Shown here: positions 35,021 through 46,252 of the stretch, in pieces
How the letters are laid out: each line of letters begins with the position of its first letter
Position numbering within the stretch: the first letter of the stretch is position 1
Origin: Marisa cornuarietis
Taxonomy: Eukaryota; Mollusca; Gastropoda; Architaenioglossa; Ampullariidae
NCBI GenBank assembly: GCA_004794655.1
Contig: SMMW01000087.1
Span: 62,001-126,000, forward strand
Length of the DNA: 64,000 nucleotides
Direction: 5' to 3'
Position numbers and translations under genes: made by a program
Notes under the pieces: model-generated
Told to the model about the DNA's origin: nothing
The model's database searches: none
What the model saw: only the letters and a program-made list of their open reading frames with translations

Positions 35021-35414
35021 TTAAAGACCAACCTGAATGGTTTGCATTTTTGCAGATATCGGTAGATATAGGCGATATAAACTTAACCTGAAAATTACAG
35101 CCTCCAAAACCCATCCATTCATTAATTATCCGCTAGCAAAGTACGCTATTCGCACCTGCGATCAACGAGCGCCAGTAACAGTGTACTACGTCACACTAGT
35201 GCACCATTCACAACATTGGGAGCCGTCAACACCAAAAAGAGAGAAAGGTGTAACGTAGTACACTGTTAGCGAAGCTTGTTGATCGTAAGTACGAATCGTA
35301 GCGGATAATTAATTAACGGATGGGTTTTGGAGGCTAAAATTTACAGGTTAGGTTGATATCGCCGGTATCTACCGATATATGAAAACTTCGAAAACCATTC
35401 AGGTTGGTCTTTAA
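35021..35414. mobile_element. TTAA fold-back MITE, complete (394 bp)
   Basis: Begins TTAAAGACCAACCTGAATGG and ends CCATTCAGGTTGGTCTTTAA. The two halves are imperfect inverted repeats of about 180 bp around a short centre (landmarks in each arm: ATATCGGTAGATATAGGCGA; TTAATTATCCGCTAGC-type; TAACAGTGTACTACGTCACA in the left arm). It has no coding capacity. TTAA at both ends is what a TTAA-targeting transposase (piggyBac-like) would leave, but TTAA could also simply be the repeat terminus. It sits where unit A lost the 5' half of its receptor. Confidence 0.9.
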
Positions 35415-35704
35415 GCCACGTTCCCAGGTTGTGAATATCAGTTGGCCATTCGTTCCTTGACTCGTACATGTCGCTGCAGGGAGCACATGGATAGACCTGG
35501 CAGGTGACAGGGCTAGCCACTCCCCCATATTTTAGGCCATTAAGAATAGATTTTGTACAGGACAACCAAGCCAGACTTTGACGTTCGTAAGCCAGTTCTT
35601 TCTATGGCCACCGCGGAGTCGACTGCCCCCCAAGATACCTTGAAGGACAGTCTTCGACAATATGTCGTCCTTAAAGAGGGTGGCTCTCAAGTACTAAGTT
35701 GCTT
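35415..35704. other. Unique insert between MITE and truncated receptor
   Basis: About 290 bp with no counterpart in the other two units, GC-richer than its surroundings. It replaces the receptor's N-terminus, TM1 and TM2. Frames are open on both strands over parts of it (minus 35341-35565, plus 35553-35738) but no domain is recognised. Probably foreign sequence brought in with the rearrangement. Confidence 0.45.
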
Positions 35705-36474
35705 ACAAAGTATGGTCCTGTCTTCGCATTTTTTATGAATAAGACGATACTAATATTCTACAACTTTATATACAGTTCAATGTTCATGGCTGCTATCATC
35801 GCACTGGAAAGGTGCATCTGTGTGCTGTGTCCACTACGTGCTAAAGTTTTACTGACGACCAAGAAAATGGCCGTATTCCTTGGAATAAGCATCCCGCTGT
35901 TTGGGTTTCTGTGGCTTGTTGTGACTGCAAAATACATCGTCGTGTGTGCGTTCGACATCAACATAAATTTTACTGCCATGACTGTTTCTATAACAGAACA
36001 TGGTGTAGGAAATCAGGGTTTGTTAAGACTTATAGACGGAGTAGTTTATGGGTTCGGAATGTCGATTGGATGTCCTTTTGTCGTGTTGATAGCTACGCTA
36101 GTCACATCAGTTAAACTCTGGCAGACGGTCAAGTGGAGGAAGCTGACGACAACGGCTGACTATAGGAAGGAAATGATTGTCACTAAAATGCTTATCGCTC
36201 TTTCTTTAGAATTCTTGATTTTCTATATTCCATCGGTTGTTGTAAGTATTCTTCCGCTATTTGACGGTGAATTTAGGGCCAACGGAAAATATCGGAATTC
36301 CTTTATAGCCTGCATACCTTCTTCGAACTAAGCTTAGGTGCTGGGTCGTCTTTCAACTTTCTGGTGTTTTATTTCATGGGCTCGAGGTACAGAAACACAT
36401 TTCATTCTTTGTTTGCGTTCAAAGATTGTTGGTTGAAGTCTTTAAGTAGATCGCCTATGCAGTCAAATATCTAA
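35705..36474 (+). pseudogene. 7TM receptor pseudogene, 5'-truncated and frameshifted (unit A)
   Basis: Homology to the intact gene at 43300 begins abruptly at ACAAAGTATGG (35705), inside ECL1. ECL1 through TM6 (ERC in ALERCICVLCPLRAK, GISIPLFGFL, SIGCPFVVLIATLVTS, KMLIALSLEFLIFYIPS) are open, then a single-base loss after SFIACI sends the frame to a stop at 36331. TM7 and tail (GSSFNFLVFYFMGSRYR, HSLFAF) are intact in another frame to a stop at 36472-36474. The same one-base lesion is present in unit B at the same place. No start codon or TM1-TM2 remains. Confidence 0.9.
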
Positions 36475-36574
36475 TCTGACATACACTGCACCCGACTTCC
36501 CAGCGCAGCCTAGTGTTTGTACTTGTGGGCTGCAAAATAAACAGGCACTTAACAAAAAAATGCACTTACAACTC

Positions 36575-36581
36575 ACACGCA

Positions 36582-36613
<32 letters not shown>

Positions 36614-36620
36614 CACACTC
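36575..36620. repeat. (ACGC)n(AC)n microsatellite
   Basis: CACG/CGCA tetranucleotides followed by AC dinucleotides, then GCGC. Unit B has a shorter related CT/CA/CG run at about 52453-52510. Confidence 0.9.
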
Positions 36621-38049
36621 GCGCGCATACGGTCTCTCGTACATATAAAGTAAAGCGAGAACATTTATTTATTTGCATTATTTAATACCAAATTATAAAT
36701 TATTTGGAAAAATGCAAGAAGCAAGAAACCGTTTATCGTGACTATAGACAAAGTACAAAGTGTTTGCAGCAATAACAATGATACTTGGATGAAACAAACA
36801 TCATAAGAGTCGTTTTTCATTAAAAAAAAAGCTTTATTAAACTATGCACTAAAATGTTGTGTTTAAGTAGATATATTAAGGGAATGTAAAACATTATCTG
36901 GCCGTGCAAAATTTGTTAGGAAAATCGTTAACGGTGCTGTATATCTAGACAACTTTGGTAGGCATTACATATACACATTTATCACTATTAGAAGCCGTCT
37001 TAGTGGCAGAAGAACCACTCGAGCTACAACGATTCATTTATTGACTAAGTACTAACCAGTTTCATCGCAAAACATTTTTCTTCCTTCCAGACATTCAGCA
37101 TTAGCCGAGCTTCTTATACATTTTTGTCTTTGCCAGAAGCCATAGTCTGTGCGACTTGAGCCACACCTGAAGCTTGTGAATAAGTTACTGACCATGAGGG
37201 ACCAGTCACTTCTAGCTCTCTATATTGAAGCTCCTGGCCATTGTGGTAGAGGCAGAGAGTTTTGCACTTGACTGCTATTTCTCGTGAATATGTTTGCGCA
37301 ATAGAAATGGTTATCTTCCCACAAGAGAAGTTGTCTGAATCTGCGTTTCTCCCCCAACTTCTCTTGGATAAGAACTTGCAGCCCTAGCGGTAAAGCAAAT
37401 CCTCATTTATCACAAGATAAACATTTGATAATGAACAATGTAAAAGATAAATTCTATTTTTAAGATAAAGATATTTAAAAATAAAAGCGTTTAAATACCA
37501 AAGACTGATTGCGATTAAAAGATATCTTCAATAAGTCTAGCCGAAACAAATCAAAATGGAAAACTATTTATCTCTTGTCAGAACCGGATAGTTTCATACT
37601 TAAAAACTACAATTATTGTGATCCTTGTACAATATGATGTGCAGAACAAAGTTAGTTGTCGAAACCAGTTTCCACTCGCCCCTTTTGGCCAAAATGAGAA
37701 TGAATTGCAAGTTGATGCATACCGCTGTTGAAGATGCAACGACGAAATCTTTAGATTTTTGGAATTGTTTCTTGCTCATGTTATTTATCGTAAGCCATTG
37801 TCAGAAAACGTTTTTGCCCTCTGTGAGTCTTATATATCTCTAAAGTTATAGATACAAAGACAGGATGTTAACAGCAAACATATGAATAGGTTTTCGGAAA
37901 TATCATGACGTATTTTTCAATGTTTTTCTACGGGCGTGCATTTATTTAGAGAACAAAGATCAATCAAGGGTATGTTACCCGTTTTTTTCAACAGCTTTTT
38001 GCCCTATTTCAGTGATATTCATAATCCCTCGTTCCTCGTTTCTGGATGA

Positions 38050-38300
38050 CGGATTCCTGCCTCACAGTAAACATTCGCTGTGATTTTTTTTTTGGTTCCA
38101 TGGTGGAAGCTAAAAAAAAACAAAAACACGGCACCTTTAAAATCCCACGACATTGACAGCATAATCTACCTTAGGAATGTCTGCTTTCGATATCGTCTGA
38201 GGCGGTGTGGTCACATCGGGATCAAGACCGTTTGCAAACCACATTGTTGGAAACAGTCCACTTCTCATCACCAGTTATCAGCCACCTCAAAAATAACAGA
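38050..38300 (-). pseudogene. mariner-type transposase relic (unit A, deleted)
   Basis: Same relic as 53890-54365 in unit B. The readable part is the region after the first catalytic Asp, ending in the KRQ-like tail before NRK. Compared with unit B about 230 bp covering the second half of the catalytic domain is missing between CCTCGTT and TCTGGATGACGG. The frame is broken many times and no product is possible. Confidence 0.65.
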
Positions 38301-38474
38301 AATTGTTTTCTTGACTTTTAATGAGCTGTCATAGATGTTTATACGTGGTGTGAAAGAAACTTCTTAGAGTCCACGAGGAACCCAAATATAGAGACAAATT
38401 TTTCCTATTTTATTAAGGTGGTTGTAAATGTTTTAATAATGAATGCTCAATGTCTCTGCATTTTTTGCATTTTT

Positions 38475-38786
38475 GATTGATTGATTGATGTCTTATAACG
38501 CGCTAGTTTCCGAATCTCAGAGATACGCTCAATGCGCAGTGATCCCAACTAAACAACTGTGAGAGACAAACTCTGCTGCTACCAAACGCATGAGCAGTAC
38601 TCACATTTGCTCACGGAGGGAAGGGAGGAAAGGGAGGGGGAGGAAACCAGAGTACCCGGAGAAAACCCCCGGCGCTCAGCCCTACGAACAGGTGTCACAT
38701 ACAGAGAGCTTCCCGAGACGAGATCTGAACCACTCACTGCAGTGGTGACAAGCGAGTGTTTTAACCACTACACTACCGGGGCCCCT
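38475..38786 (-). mobile_element. tRNA-derived SINE, complete
   Basis: Minus strand: starts near GGGGCCCCGGTAGTGTAGTG (box A TAGTGTAGTGG), box B GTGGTTCAGATCTCG, a central GGTTTTCTCCGGGTACTCTG core, and a tail ending in four GATT-type tetramers (38475-38489). The core is a motif I know from repeats in many aquatic invertebrates, but I cannot assign the SINE superfamily. The homologous place in unit B (54541-54561) has no insertion, so it was inserted after the tandem duplication, unless it was lost precisely from B. Confidence 0.8.
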
Positions 38787-38888
38787 AAATTGCGTATCGC
38801 GTCACGTGGGTTTGACTCGATCGATGATTTTACTAAGACACAATCAACCTCAGTTAGCCTCCATGACACAGGAGTTTCCTTGAGATTG

Positions 38889-38889
<1 letters not shown>

Positions 38890-38933
<44 letters not shown>

Positions 38934-38990
38934 AGATTTTATAGCGCATATTCACACTCATACAGAGCCTGCTCTTAGCGCTTAAACGGG
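38890..38990 (-). repeat. (ATA)n expansion and retroelement 3' end
   Basis: (ATA)n of about 14 units (38890-38931) followed by TATAGCGCATATTCACACTC and AGCGCTTAAACGGGG. Read on the minus strand this is AGCGC...GCGCTATA followed by a (TTA)n tail, the usual look of a SINE/LINE 3' end in such genomes. Unit B (54650-54722) has the same end with only about four ATA units. Confidence 0.6.
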
Positions 38991-39802
38991 GAAGAGACGT
39001 GGACTAAATAGAAAGAACACGAGGGACGGAAGAATAAACGACAGTACTGACGACAAACAGAAAACAAAGAAAACACAAAAATGCACCAAATAACAGAAAC
39101 AGAGAAAATAATGATTCCGCAGAAAAAGATGGGTAGAAAAGTAGCAAGAACGGAAGGGAAGAGGATAAATAGGAAGAGCATTGTGTGAAAAGCACGGGAT
39201 ATCGTGAACCATCGTTGGCACTGACATTCTTGTAGACCATTGTAACCTTCTTCAACTTGTTGTAAAACGTCTAAAGCTCAACCACATCGTTCAGTTCTGT
39301 CTCAGAATGAAGCTAGAACTGTCATCTTCCAATAGATGCGAATGACTCTAGTAATTTCAAAAAAGGAACTAGCGCCATCTGTTGCGAAAATGCGTCACAA
39401 ATTTTCCAACAACGAAATATAATTGGCTTTCTAAATGTTAAGTTTGTCATCCAGTGCCATTACCTTTTTCTAGTGAAATAAACAAGCTTCTGCGTTTAGT
39501 CATGAAGTAGTACTCATTGAGCTCTTCACATGAACCATACAACTTTTTAATGTTGAGAGAGAACGACCATGTCATTAACACAAAACACTGATTGTGCTAA
39601 CCCCAGTGCTTTCCTTTTAGTGGGTCAAGACACGAAAATAAAGTCGTTAAATGATCTGTGACGTGGCAAGAAAGAAATTTGATGTACCTTTGTAAAGTTC
39701 TCAAACGTGTTTTAGTAAATATATTAGAGTCATGATATAGATGTTCAGACTAACTTTAATTTTGAGGTTATACGCCATGTTTTTTGTTTGTTTGCTTTTT
39801 TT

Positions 39803-39960
39803 TGTCGTCAGTAACGTACTTGAACTAATTAACATTAGTGCACAGAGACATCTCTCAAGGGCAGTTATTGGAGACAGAAGCAGTGACCCATAGACAGTGC
39901 TGTGGAAAATCCTGATTTTGTTGTTGATATAAATAGTGTCTACTAGACTGCGCGTTTCAG
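39803..39960 (-). pseudogene. Receptor relic, TM3 region (unit A)
   Basis: The minus strand reads NNKIRIFHSTVYGSLLLSPI followed by TALERCLC and ends LLTT. The receptor at 24556 has NNKIRIFYSSSYGSLLLSTI, AFERCFC and LLTT at the same positions. It is therefore a fragment of that divergent subtype and not of the adjacent second subfamily. It is bounded by a T-rich run at its 3' end, and nothing else of the gene remains. Confidence 0.85.
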
Positions 39961-40478
39961 AATACTTGTCCAGATGGAAACAATTAGTGAATAATAAACA
40001 TTAAGAAAATGACCACTGGGATAGAAACATTACCACTAGAGTAAAGGAATGACCACTAGGGTCACTGGCATTGTCTGCTCCTTACCTTCCTTTATTGGGC
40101 CTAGGCTTCTTTCCCAGCATTAGCTATAAGTACACCCTTAAAGTCCTGAGCAGAGTTTACTTGTGGAGTCTTGACAAGATGGGTTATGAGATTGTATTCT
40201 ATTCTGAGCAAGTTTCATTATAAAATCTTGATTACTCCATAAATTTTGACTGATAACACAGTAAAATTGAAACTGAATGATTGTTAGATTTTAAGTTTGT
40301 ATTTTCTTTTTTAGGTTTTATTTTTTATGTTCCTTTGAATATTGGTGGTCTAAGAAGGGCAGCAACCGGTCAAACAAGGTTGTGTCTTTATTCTTTTTGT
40401 GTTAGAGCTGAGGATTGGACGGTGGAGGCTTCAAAGATGTTTTACTCCAAACTGACTGTGGTGCTTGACTGTTTTTTT

Positions 40479-40822
40479 TTAAAGACCAACCTGAATGATT
40501 TGCGCCTTTTGCAGATATCTGTAGGTATAGGCGATATAAACATAACTTGTAAATTTCAGACTCCAAAACCCATCCGGTAATTAATTATCCGCTAACAAAG
40601 TACGCGATTTGCACCTGCGATCAACGAGCGCCGCTAACAGTGTACCACGTCACACTAGTGCACCATTCACAACATTGGCAGCAGTCAACACCAAACAGAG
40701 AAAGAATGAGTGACAGTTTGGAATATTTGGACTTTGAAAGTTTGCATTTCTCGTGGTTCTGAAAATACAGTCTTTCAGCCTACGAAAAATCCAAGCTGTC
40801 GCTCCTTTCTCTCTCTGTTTAC
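40479..40822 (+). mobile_element. TTAA fold-back MITE, right end lost (unit A)
   Basis: Left terminal repeat complete from TTAAAGACCAACCTGAATGA; the centre matches unit B to CTTTCTCTCTCTGTTT and then stops at 40822 where LINE-derived sequence begins. It is the same insertion as 57109-57654 in unit B, so the element predates the tandem duplication and was later truncated here. Confidence 0.85.
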
Positions 40823-41480
40823 AGGGCCGGCTGCCTTGCAGTGATATCGCCTTAGCTGATGGCTCGTCGTAGAACACCACTTCCCACCTCCTTCTAAAGA
40901 GATTTAAACCGGTTTTCTGAAGCACTAGCTTCAAATGATTGAATCCTTCTCTCAGTCTTGCTTAGCACGATCCACGTTTCGCTACCATGTAGAAAGATGA
41001 GAGCGATCAGGTATTGTATAGCTTCGATTTTGAAACGAAGGTTATACAATGCTGTCCCAGGTTTGTCGAAAGTCCACCGCGGACTTAAAATGCATCGCGC
41101 GCAGGTATTGACATTCTGTACCTCTTCAAGTTGCACATCGTTCATAATGATTTCTTCTTGTCCTTTCCCTAGTGTGTTCACCTTTGCTCTTGTTCAGGCT
41201 GATTTCTGTTCAACGTGTACTCGCGCTGGCTGCGAGCTTATCTGTTAGTCTGCTACTCGCTATTGCTGCTTGTAATCAGATCAGTCTCACCAGCAAAAGT
41301 GTAGGTTGCTTAGCGGTCTCTTCCCAGTGGACACAAAGCTTTGGTGCTGCTGAAGCGTATCGCGCATAACCTTCTCCACGTGTTGTGATCGCTATTGATA
41401 TTCGTCTTTGCCTGACTGATGGTTGATTAAAAGAGTCTATGCAGCAAGAGGAAGTCGATCGAATCATGGATCGAATCATC
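40823..41480 (-). pseudogene. LINE reverse-transcriptase palm to C-terminal fragment
   Basis: Minus strand blocks: DKLAASAS (about 41240), KSKVNTLGKGQ-type and EEIIMNDVQLEEVQNVNT (about 41100-41180), then LIALIFLHGSETWIVLSKTE followed by RRIQSFEA (about 40930-41010). From family knowledge these are the segments after the FADD box: DLAxxASxYGMEI...KSKVM, I.MNG..LE.V..F.YLG, LLYG.ETWTL...TERRIQAFE. Several frame changes; the palm Asp pair is not readable. It interrupts the MITE at 40479. Confidence 0.65.
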
Positions 41481-42029
41481 TGGCTGATAAAAAGTCCAGG
41501 ATTACAGGATTTGAGCCTGGTAAATGATTAACCCAGATTACGTAAAGTAGCATGATGTGTAAGCGTGAGTCATTTGAGATTTGAATGGTGTATAACCTGT
41601 AGTTTACTCCTATCACCAAGCAATGCATAACATACCTGGGCACTATTTTACCTACTATAGCTTATTGAGTCGAAACAGAACGATGCCTGTATGTATCTCT
41701 CCTTTTAAAACCTTATATTATCACAATGATGTCCAGTTAGCAGGAGCCTCAGACCCGTAACCTTCAGTGGTCTAACTTGTATGGAAGACATTTTGTCATC
41801 GTCGGACACTGAATCAGCAGCATAGTGTGTAGAAAGTATGTTAGTATAGATAGAAATAGTTACTTGTGGAACACTGGGCTGTCGATGCAGAACAAATTAT
41901 GATATTACGGAATACATTATTGTCACAACTAGAGGCTAAGAGGGAAGGTTTAGCAGCTTTGTGGTAAAGTATTACTTACGAATACGTTGTTGGGACGTAT
42001 TATATGGCGAAACAAAACAAGATCGTGCT
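41481..42029. other. Intergenic, no recognised feature
   Basis: AT-rich sequence between the LINE fragment and the middle tandem unit; no homology to the other units was found by eye. Confidence 0.45.
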
Positions 42030-42597
42030 CTCTACTTTTCCCAGAAGTGGTTCTTAGAAACTCATTGTCCCATGTATATTCTGAAGTGATGTACAAGTCG
42101 GTACTTTTCAAGATTAGACAGTATTCATGGAAATATCAATAATGACGGCTGATTTTTATTTTTTTAAAAAAAAACATTCTTTCAGCGAAATCGCATAACA
42201 TGGCATTGTTCTTCTTCAAATAAATTTATGGCACTTGCAGACTTCTTTTACAATAACAAGGACACATAGTCACTGATATGGAGCTTTACTGTGATGCTAA
42301 GTTACTGTGTGGTCGAGAACGTGTCTAGACCCTTTGAAATAATATCGTATTATAATAAGTGATAGCATTTTTGAATTTGTTACCGTCGTTGCTATGAATT
42401 TCATCTTGAACAGGTTTTTCATTCCGTTTCAAAAATGTATTTTCTTTGTGATGTGTCTTTTTTTTGCTAATTGAAGCCTTTTCTTTTAAATGCTAGTTAA
42501 TTTTTTGGTAGATGTCCATTTAGGAATGTAATATTATTTTTCTAGACGAAGCGTGCCGTTTTCTCAACCTTTTATCTCCTCTTACCCAAGTAATGTA

Positions 42598-42600
<3 letters not shown>

Positions 42601-42662
<62 letters not shown>
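42601..42662. repeat. (GT)n microsatellite
   Basis: About 31 uninterrupted GT units, upstream of the receptor at 43300; equivalent in position to 34191-34224 in unit A. Confidence 0.97.
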
Positions 42663-42665
<3 letters not shown>

Positions 42666-43299
42666 CGCGCAAGTAATTCAGTGGCTGCAACTTAGTGTTT
42701 GTTATTGATCCGAGATACATGAGTGGATTCCTTTAGTTAATGAGAGCGATTTAAACTTTAGTAACAAGGTATAGTTATATTTTTACAGATGTCCGTGTTT
42801 GCTAAAAGAACACACAGTTTAGAATAATATAAAAAATAATAATATTCACTTAAGTGAGCAGGAGATACTGCACACAGATCAAAGTATCACTCAACAAGTT
42901 AATTACAGCAACAGTAATCGGAATTTATTTTCAAATCTTGCTTTACACAAAATAAAAATTTTGTATCATTTAAAATTATGTTTAGCTCAGTATGGGTGTG
43001 CCCTCCTCGACAAGAACACTACACTCAAGTTCAATTTACTTTCTTCAAGTAAAATTAAAAAATATGGACTTGTATATCAAGGAAAGCAAAGCGTAACCCC
43101 ACCCTTGACACAAGTTATATAAATCGCTACGAATGTACGATGCTAAAGTACTTAATATTTCATATTATGTGTGGGAAGAAGAGTTCTATCATTGTTTGTA
43201 GTTATATCGCTCGTGTATACTGTTTGAAGATATTTGATACAAATAATGCTAAAGAGATACACTATCCCACTGCTCACAGAATCTTCGTGAACAGAAAAG

Positions 43300-44397
43300 A
43301 TGCGATCTAGTGATCATGATAGCCCGAACTGCATTTTTGTGTCGCCAGCTGATGGAAGTGAAGATTTCGTCAGTCCACAAACAGAATTCCTCATCTATAA
43401 GCTGAAGGCAGCCGTCTTTATTCCGTTTCTGTATGTTTTTGGAGGTCCGAGCACTATAGCGAGTCTAATAGTCTTTTATAAACATGGCCTCAGAGACCGG
43501 GTTAATCTCTGCTTGTTCACTCTCTCTGTTGTAGACTTTATCTACCTGACTTTCTTTTTCCTGATGTATTCGGAGCAGATGTTTATATTCTCGTCCGATA
43601 CAAAGTATGGTCCTGTCTTCGCGTTTTTCATGAATAAGACGATATTAATATTCTACAATTTTATATACAGTTCAATGTTAATGGCTGCTATCATCGCACT
43701 GGAGAGGTGCATCTGTGTGCTGTGTCCACTACGCGCTAAAGTTTTACTGACGACCAAGAAAATGGCCTTCTTCCTGGGAATAAGCATCCCACTGATTGGG
43801 TTTCTGCGGCTTGTTGTGACTTCAAAATACATCGTCGTGTGTGCGTTCGACACCAGCAGAAATGTTTCTTTCATGACTGTTTCTATAACAGAATATGGAG
43901 TAACAAATCAGGGTTCTTTAGGACTTATCGACGGAGTGTTGTATGGGTTCGGGATTTCGGTTGGATGTCCTTTCGTCGTGTTAATAGCTACGCTAGTCAC
44001 ATCAGTTAAACTCTGGAAAACGATTAAGTGGAGAAAACTCAGGTCAACGGCTGACTCTACGAAGGAATTGGTTGTTACAAAAATGCTTATCGTTATTTCT
44101 TTGGAATTCTTGATTTTCTCTATTCCATCTGTTGTAGTAAGTATTCTTCCGCTGTTTGATGTTGAAATTAGCGCAAGCGGAAAATATCGCAATTTCTTTT
44201 TAAGTTTTATAAGTTTCTTTGAAATAAGCATAAACGCTGGGTCGTCTTTAAATTTTCTGGTGTTTTATTTTATGGGCTCAAGGTACAAAAAGACGTTTCA
44301 CTCTTTGTTTGCGTTCAAACATTGTTGGATGAAGTCTTTAAGTAGTTCGCCTATTCGGTCGAAAACATGTGCTGACACGCAATCTATGCGCGACTGA
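43300..44397 (+). CDS. Putative chemosensory 7TM receptor (copy 5, second subfamily, intact)
   Basis: A 365-residue receptor and the only intact member of the 35-52 kb group. The ATG at 43300 is used because an upstream in-frame ATG (43246) is followed by TGA at 43288. The N-terminus is short (about 36 residues) with Cys11 and SPADGSEDFVSPQTE. TM1 37-60 (FGGPST, without the Asn of subfamily 1), TM2 70-92 (LSVVD), TM3 116-142 with ERC at 135-137 then ICVLCPLRAK, TM4 155-175, ECL2 Cys181 and sequon N188, TM5 211-237, TM6 258-282 (FSIPSVVVSILP), TM7 297-324, helix 8 GSRYKK. There is a sequon in ECL1 (N112). ICL2-3 carry KWRKLRSTADS. Proper relatives are the pseudogenes at 35705 and 51243. Ligand unknown. 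Confidence 0.9.
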   Translation: MRSSDHDSPNCIFVSPADGSEDFVSPQTEFLIYKLKAAVFIPFLYVFGGPSTIASLIVFYKHGLRDRVNLCLFTLSVVDFIYLTFFFLMYSEQMFIFSSDTKYGPVFAFFMNKTILIFYNFIYSSMLMAAIIALERCICVLCPLRAKVLLTTKKMAFFLGISIPLIGFLRLVVTSKYIVVCAFDTSRNVSFMTVSITEYGVTNQGSLGLIDGVLYGFGISVGCPFVVLIATLVTSVKLWKTIKWRKLRSTADSTKELVVTKMLIVISLEFLIFSIPSVVVSILPLFDVEISASGKYRNFFLSFISFFEISINAGSSLNFLVFYFMGSRYKKTFHSLFAFKHCWMKSLSSSPIRSKTCADTQSMRD

Positions 44398-44481
44398 GTG
44401 TAACCTAGTGTTTAGACCTGTGCCTTACAAAAAGAAAAAAAATTCTCATTAACAGTTAGAAAGACCGCAGTTTTTATGAAG

Positions 44482-44530
<49 letters not shown>

Positions 44531-44730
44531 GACACACACACACACACACACAGAGAGAGCTTGAAACCTGCTCTTCTAGATTTTTATATGCGAGCGCGCA
44601 CACACATATATATATATATATACACGCACACGAACGCACGTGGAGGCCCACAAGATAATATTTAGTTGATTGTTTCACTGCCTCTGAAACTTCGACTGAT
44701 CTATAGTGGGCTCCTTGGGTCATCGATCTT
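44398..44730. other. Receptor 3' flank with microsatellites
   Basis: AACCTAGTGTTT..CTGTG matches the 3' flanks of the other two second-subfamily copies. The rest is (CT)n, (CA)n and (AT)n runs (44484-44551, 44606-44622). No gene. Confidence 0.7.
44484..44551. repeat. (CT)n(CA)n compound microsatellite
   Basis: About 15 CT units directly followed by CA units with single GA interruptions. Confidence 0.95.
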
Positions 44731-44754
44731 AAAGAAAAGGTATCAATCAATCAA

Positions 44755-46252
44755 TCAATCAATCCTCTTCGTGCTATTTGCACATAAGGCCTCAACCAAA
44801 GCCCGCCACTGATGTCGATCGGCTGAAACCCGCTCCAGGCGACCCCATGTCCAGCCCTTTCCTTTCATCTCCCTTTCCACTGTTCTTCTCCAGGTTTCCT
44901 TTGTTCGGCCTCGTTTTCTTCGGCCGTCTGGAGGCCATCGTAGGGCGATTCTGGAGAGGTCTGCTGTCTGCTGGCGGAGCACATGTTCAATCCATCGCCA
45001 ACGCCTTCGCTGAACCTGGACTCGGTTTCAGTTCTTTAGTGGAGTTCTTCATTGTGATGGTGTTTGGCCGAAAGATGTTAAGTATGCGCCTGATGTATCT
45101 GTTTTGGAAGACGTCAAGCCTGTTACCGATGTTTTTGGTCATCTTCCATGTTTCGGATCCATAAAGGAGGGTGCTGATCACATTTGACTAGAAAATTTTC
45201 AGCTTGGTCTACTGGCTGATGTTTTTTGCCTTCCACGTGCTCCTGAATGAGGCGAAGGCTTGGCTGGCTTTCGCCAGTCGAGTTTGAATCTCCACCTCCA
45301 CATCCCCGGTGTTGGACATCTTGGACCCAAGATAAGTAAAACTGTCAATCTCCTCAATCTCTTCTCCATTTAGTTTGATAATTTCTTAGACTCTGGCGTT
45401 CACTCTCATACTTTTCGTTTTCTTTGCGCTGATTTTCAAGCAAAGCTCTCCAGCTATTTCTGAGAAGGCATTTGTTTTCTCCTGCATGTCTTGGTGGCGG
45501 TGTGACAACAGGACAATGTCATCAGCAAAGTCCAAGTCTTCCAGCATTGTTGTTGCTGTCATAGTCATGGTCCATTTGATCCCTCTCCTCTCTCTCTTGG
45601 TGGAATTCTTCATGATCCAGTCCATGGCCAGGATGAAAAGGAACGGCGACAGAATGCAGCCCTGCTTCACCCCAGTGTTGACGTTGAAAGGGGGGGGGTG
45701 AGCTCCGTGTCACAGACCACCTGAGATCTGAAATCGCTGTACAACATTGCAACGACCTGGACAAGTTTCGCAGGGACTCCATAATGCCTCAGGATCTTCC
45801 ATAAGGACTCGCGGTGGATGCTGTCAAAAGCGTTCTCCAGGTCGATGAAGTTGATGTACAGAGGTGTGTTCCACTCCAGAATCTGACGCAGAGTGAAAAT
45901 GAGCTCAGAGCAGGATCGTCCAGGGCGAAATCCTGCTTGCTGAGGCTGGAGGTCTTTCTCAACGGTTGCTGTCAGTCTTGAACAAAACAATCTTGCTGAA
46001 GACCTTGCTGGTGATGGAAAGAAGTGTTATACCCCTCCAATTATTACAGTCTCCGAGATCTCCTTTCTTGGGTAACTTGAAGATGAGCCCTGTCTTCCAC
46101 GCATCGGGGATCTGTCCTGATTCCCAAACTTGCCTGAAGGTTTCAGTCAACATGCGAGCTGTTACATTCACATCTGCTTTCAACATCTCTGCTGTTATTC
46201 CATCTGCCCCTGGTGCTTTGCCACTTTTCATTGCCTTGATTGCTGCTGTCAC
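44755..46252 (-). pseudogene. LINE reverse transcriptase and C-terminal domain (frameshifted)
   Basis: Minus strand, in order: AAIKAMKSGKAPGADGITAE (46190-46250), LPKKGDLGDCNNWRGITLLS, LQPQQAGFRPGRSCSELIFT, INFIDLENAFDSIHRESLWK, VKQGCILSPFLFILAMDWIM, DLDFADDIVLLSHR (FADD catalytic pair intact), LLYGSETWKMTKNIGNRLDV and the C-terminal LRWPPDGRRKRGRTKETWRR block ending near 44755. At least three frame breaks: after the AGFRPG block start, near 45690 (a G8 run) and near 45386 (stop). All reverse-transcriptase blocks 0-7 can be recognised, so the insertion is not old. Confidence 0.88.

Larger units (their letters stand above)
33650..40822 (+). repeat. Tandem-duplication unit A
   Basis: Direct repeat of unit B (49540-57450). 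It has 5' homology to the flanks of all three second-subfamily receptors (landmarks: GGTTCTTAGAGA; GGTTGCAGCTTAGTG; ATACTGCACACAGAT; CTCAGTATGG-like). From 35705 on it is homologous to unit B through receptor 3' end, mariner relic, AT-rich block, minus-strand receptor relic and MITE. Unit A alone carries the MITE at 35021, the SINE at 38475 and the long (ATA)n. The 5' half of its receptor is missing. Identity by eye is about 90-95% downstream of the receptor and lower upstream. Confidence 0.85.
42030..44397 (+). repeat. Tandem-duplication middle unit
   Basis: Homologous to the 5' parts of units A and B from AAGTGGTTCTTAGA (42050) through GTGGCTGCAACTTAGTG, ATACTGCACACAGATCA and CTCAGTATGGGTGTGCCCTC to the receptor. 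It lacks the 5-kb 3' block common to units A and B. Noticeably more diverged from A and B than those are from each other downstream, so it split off earlier. Confidence 0.75.
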
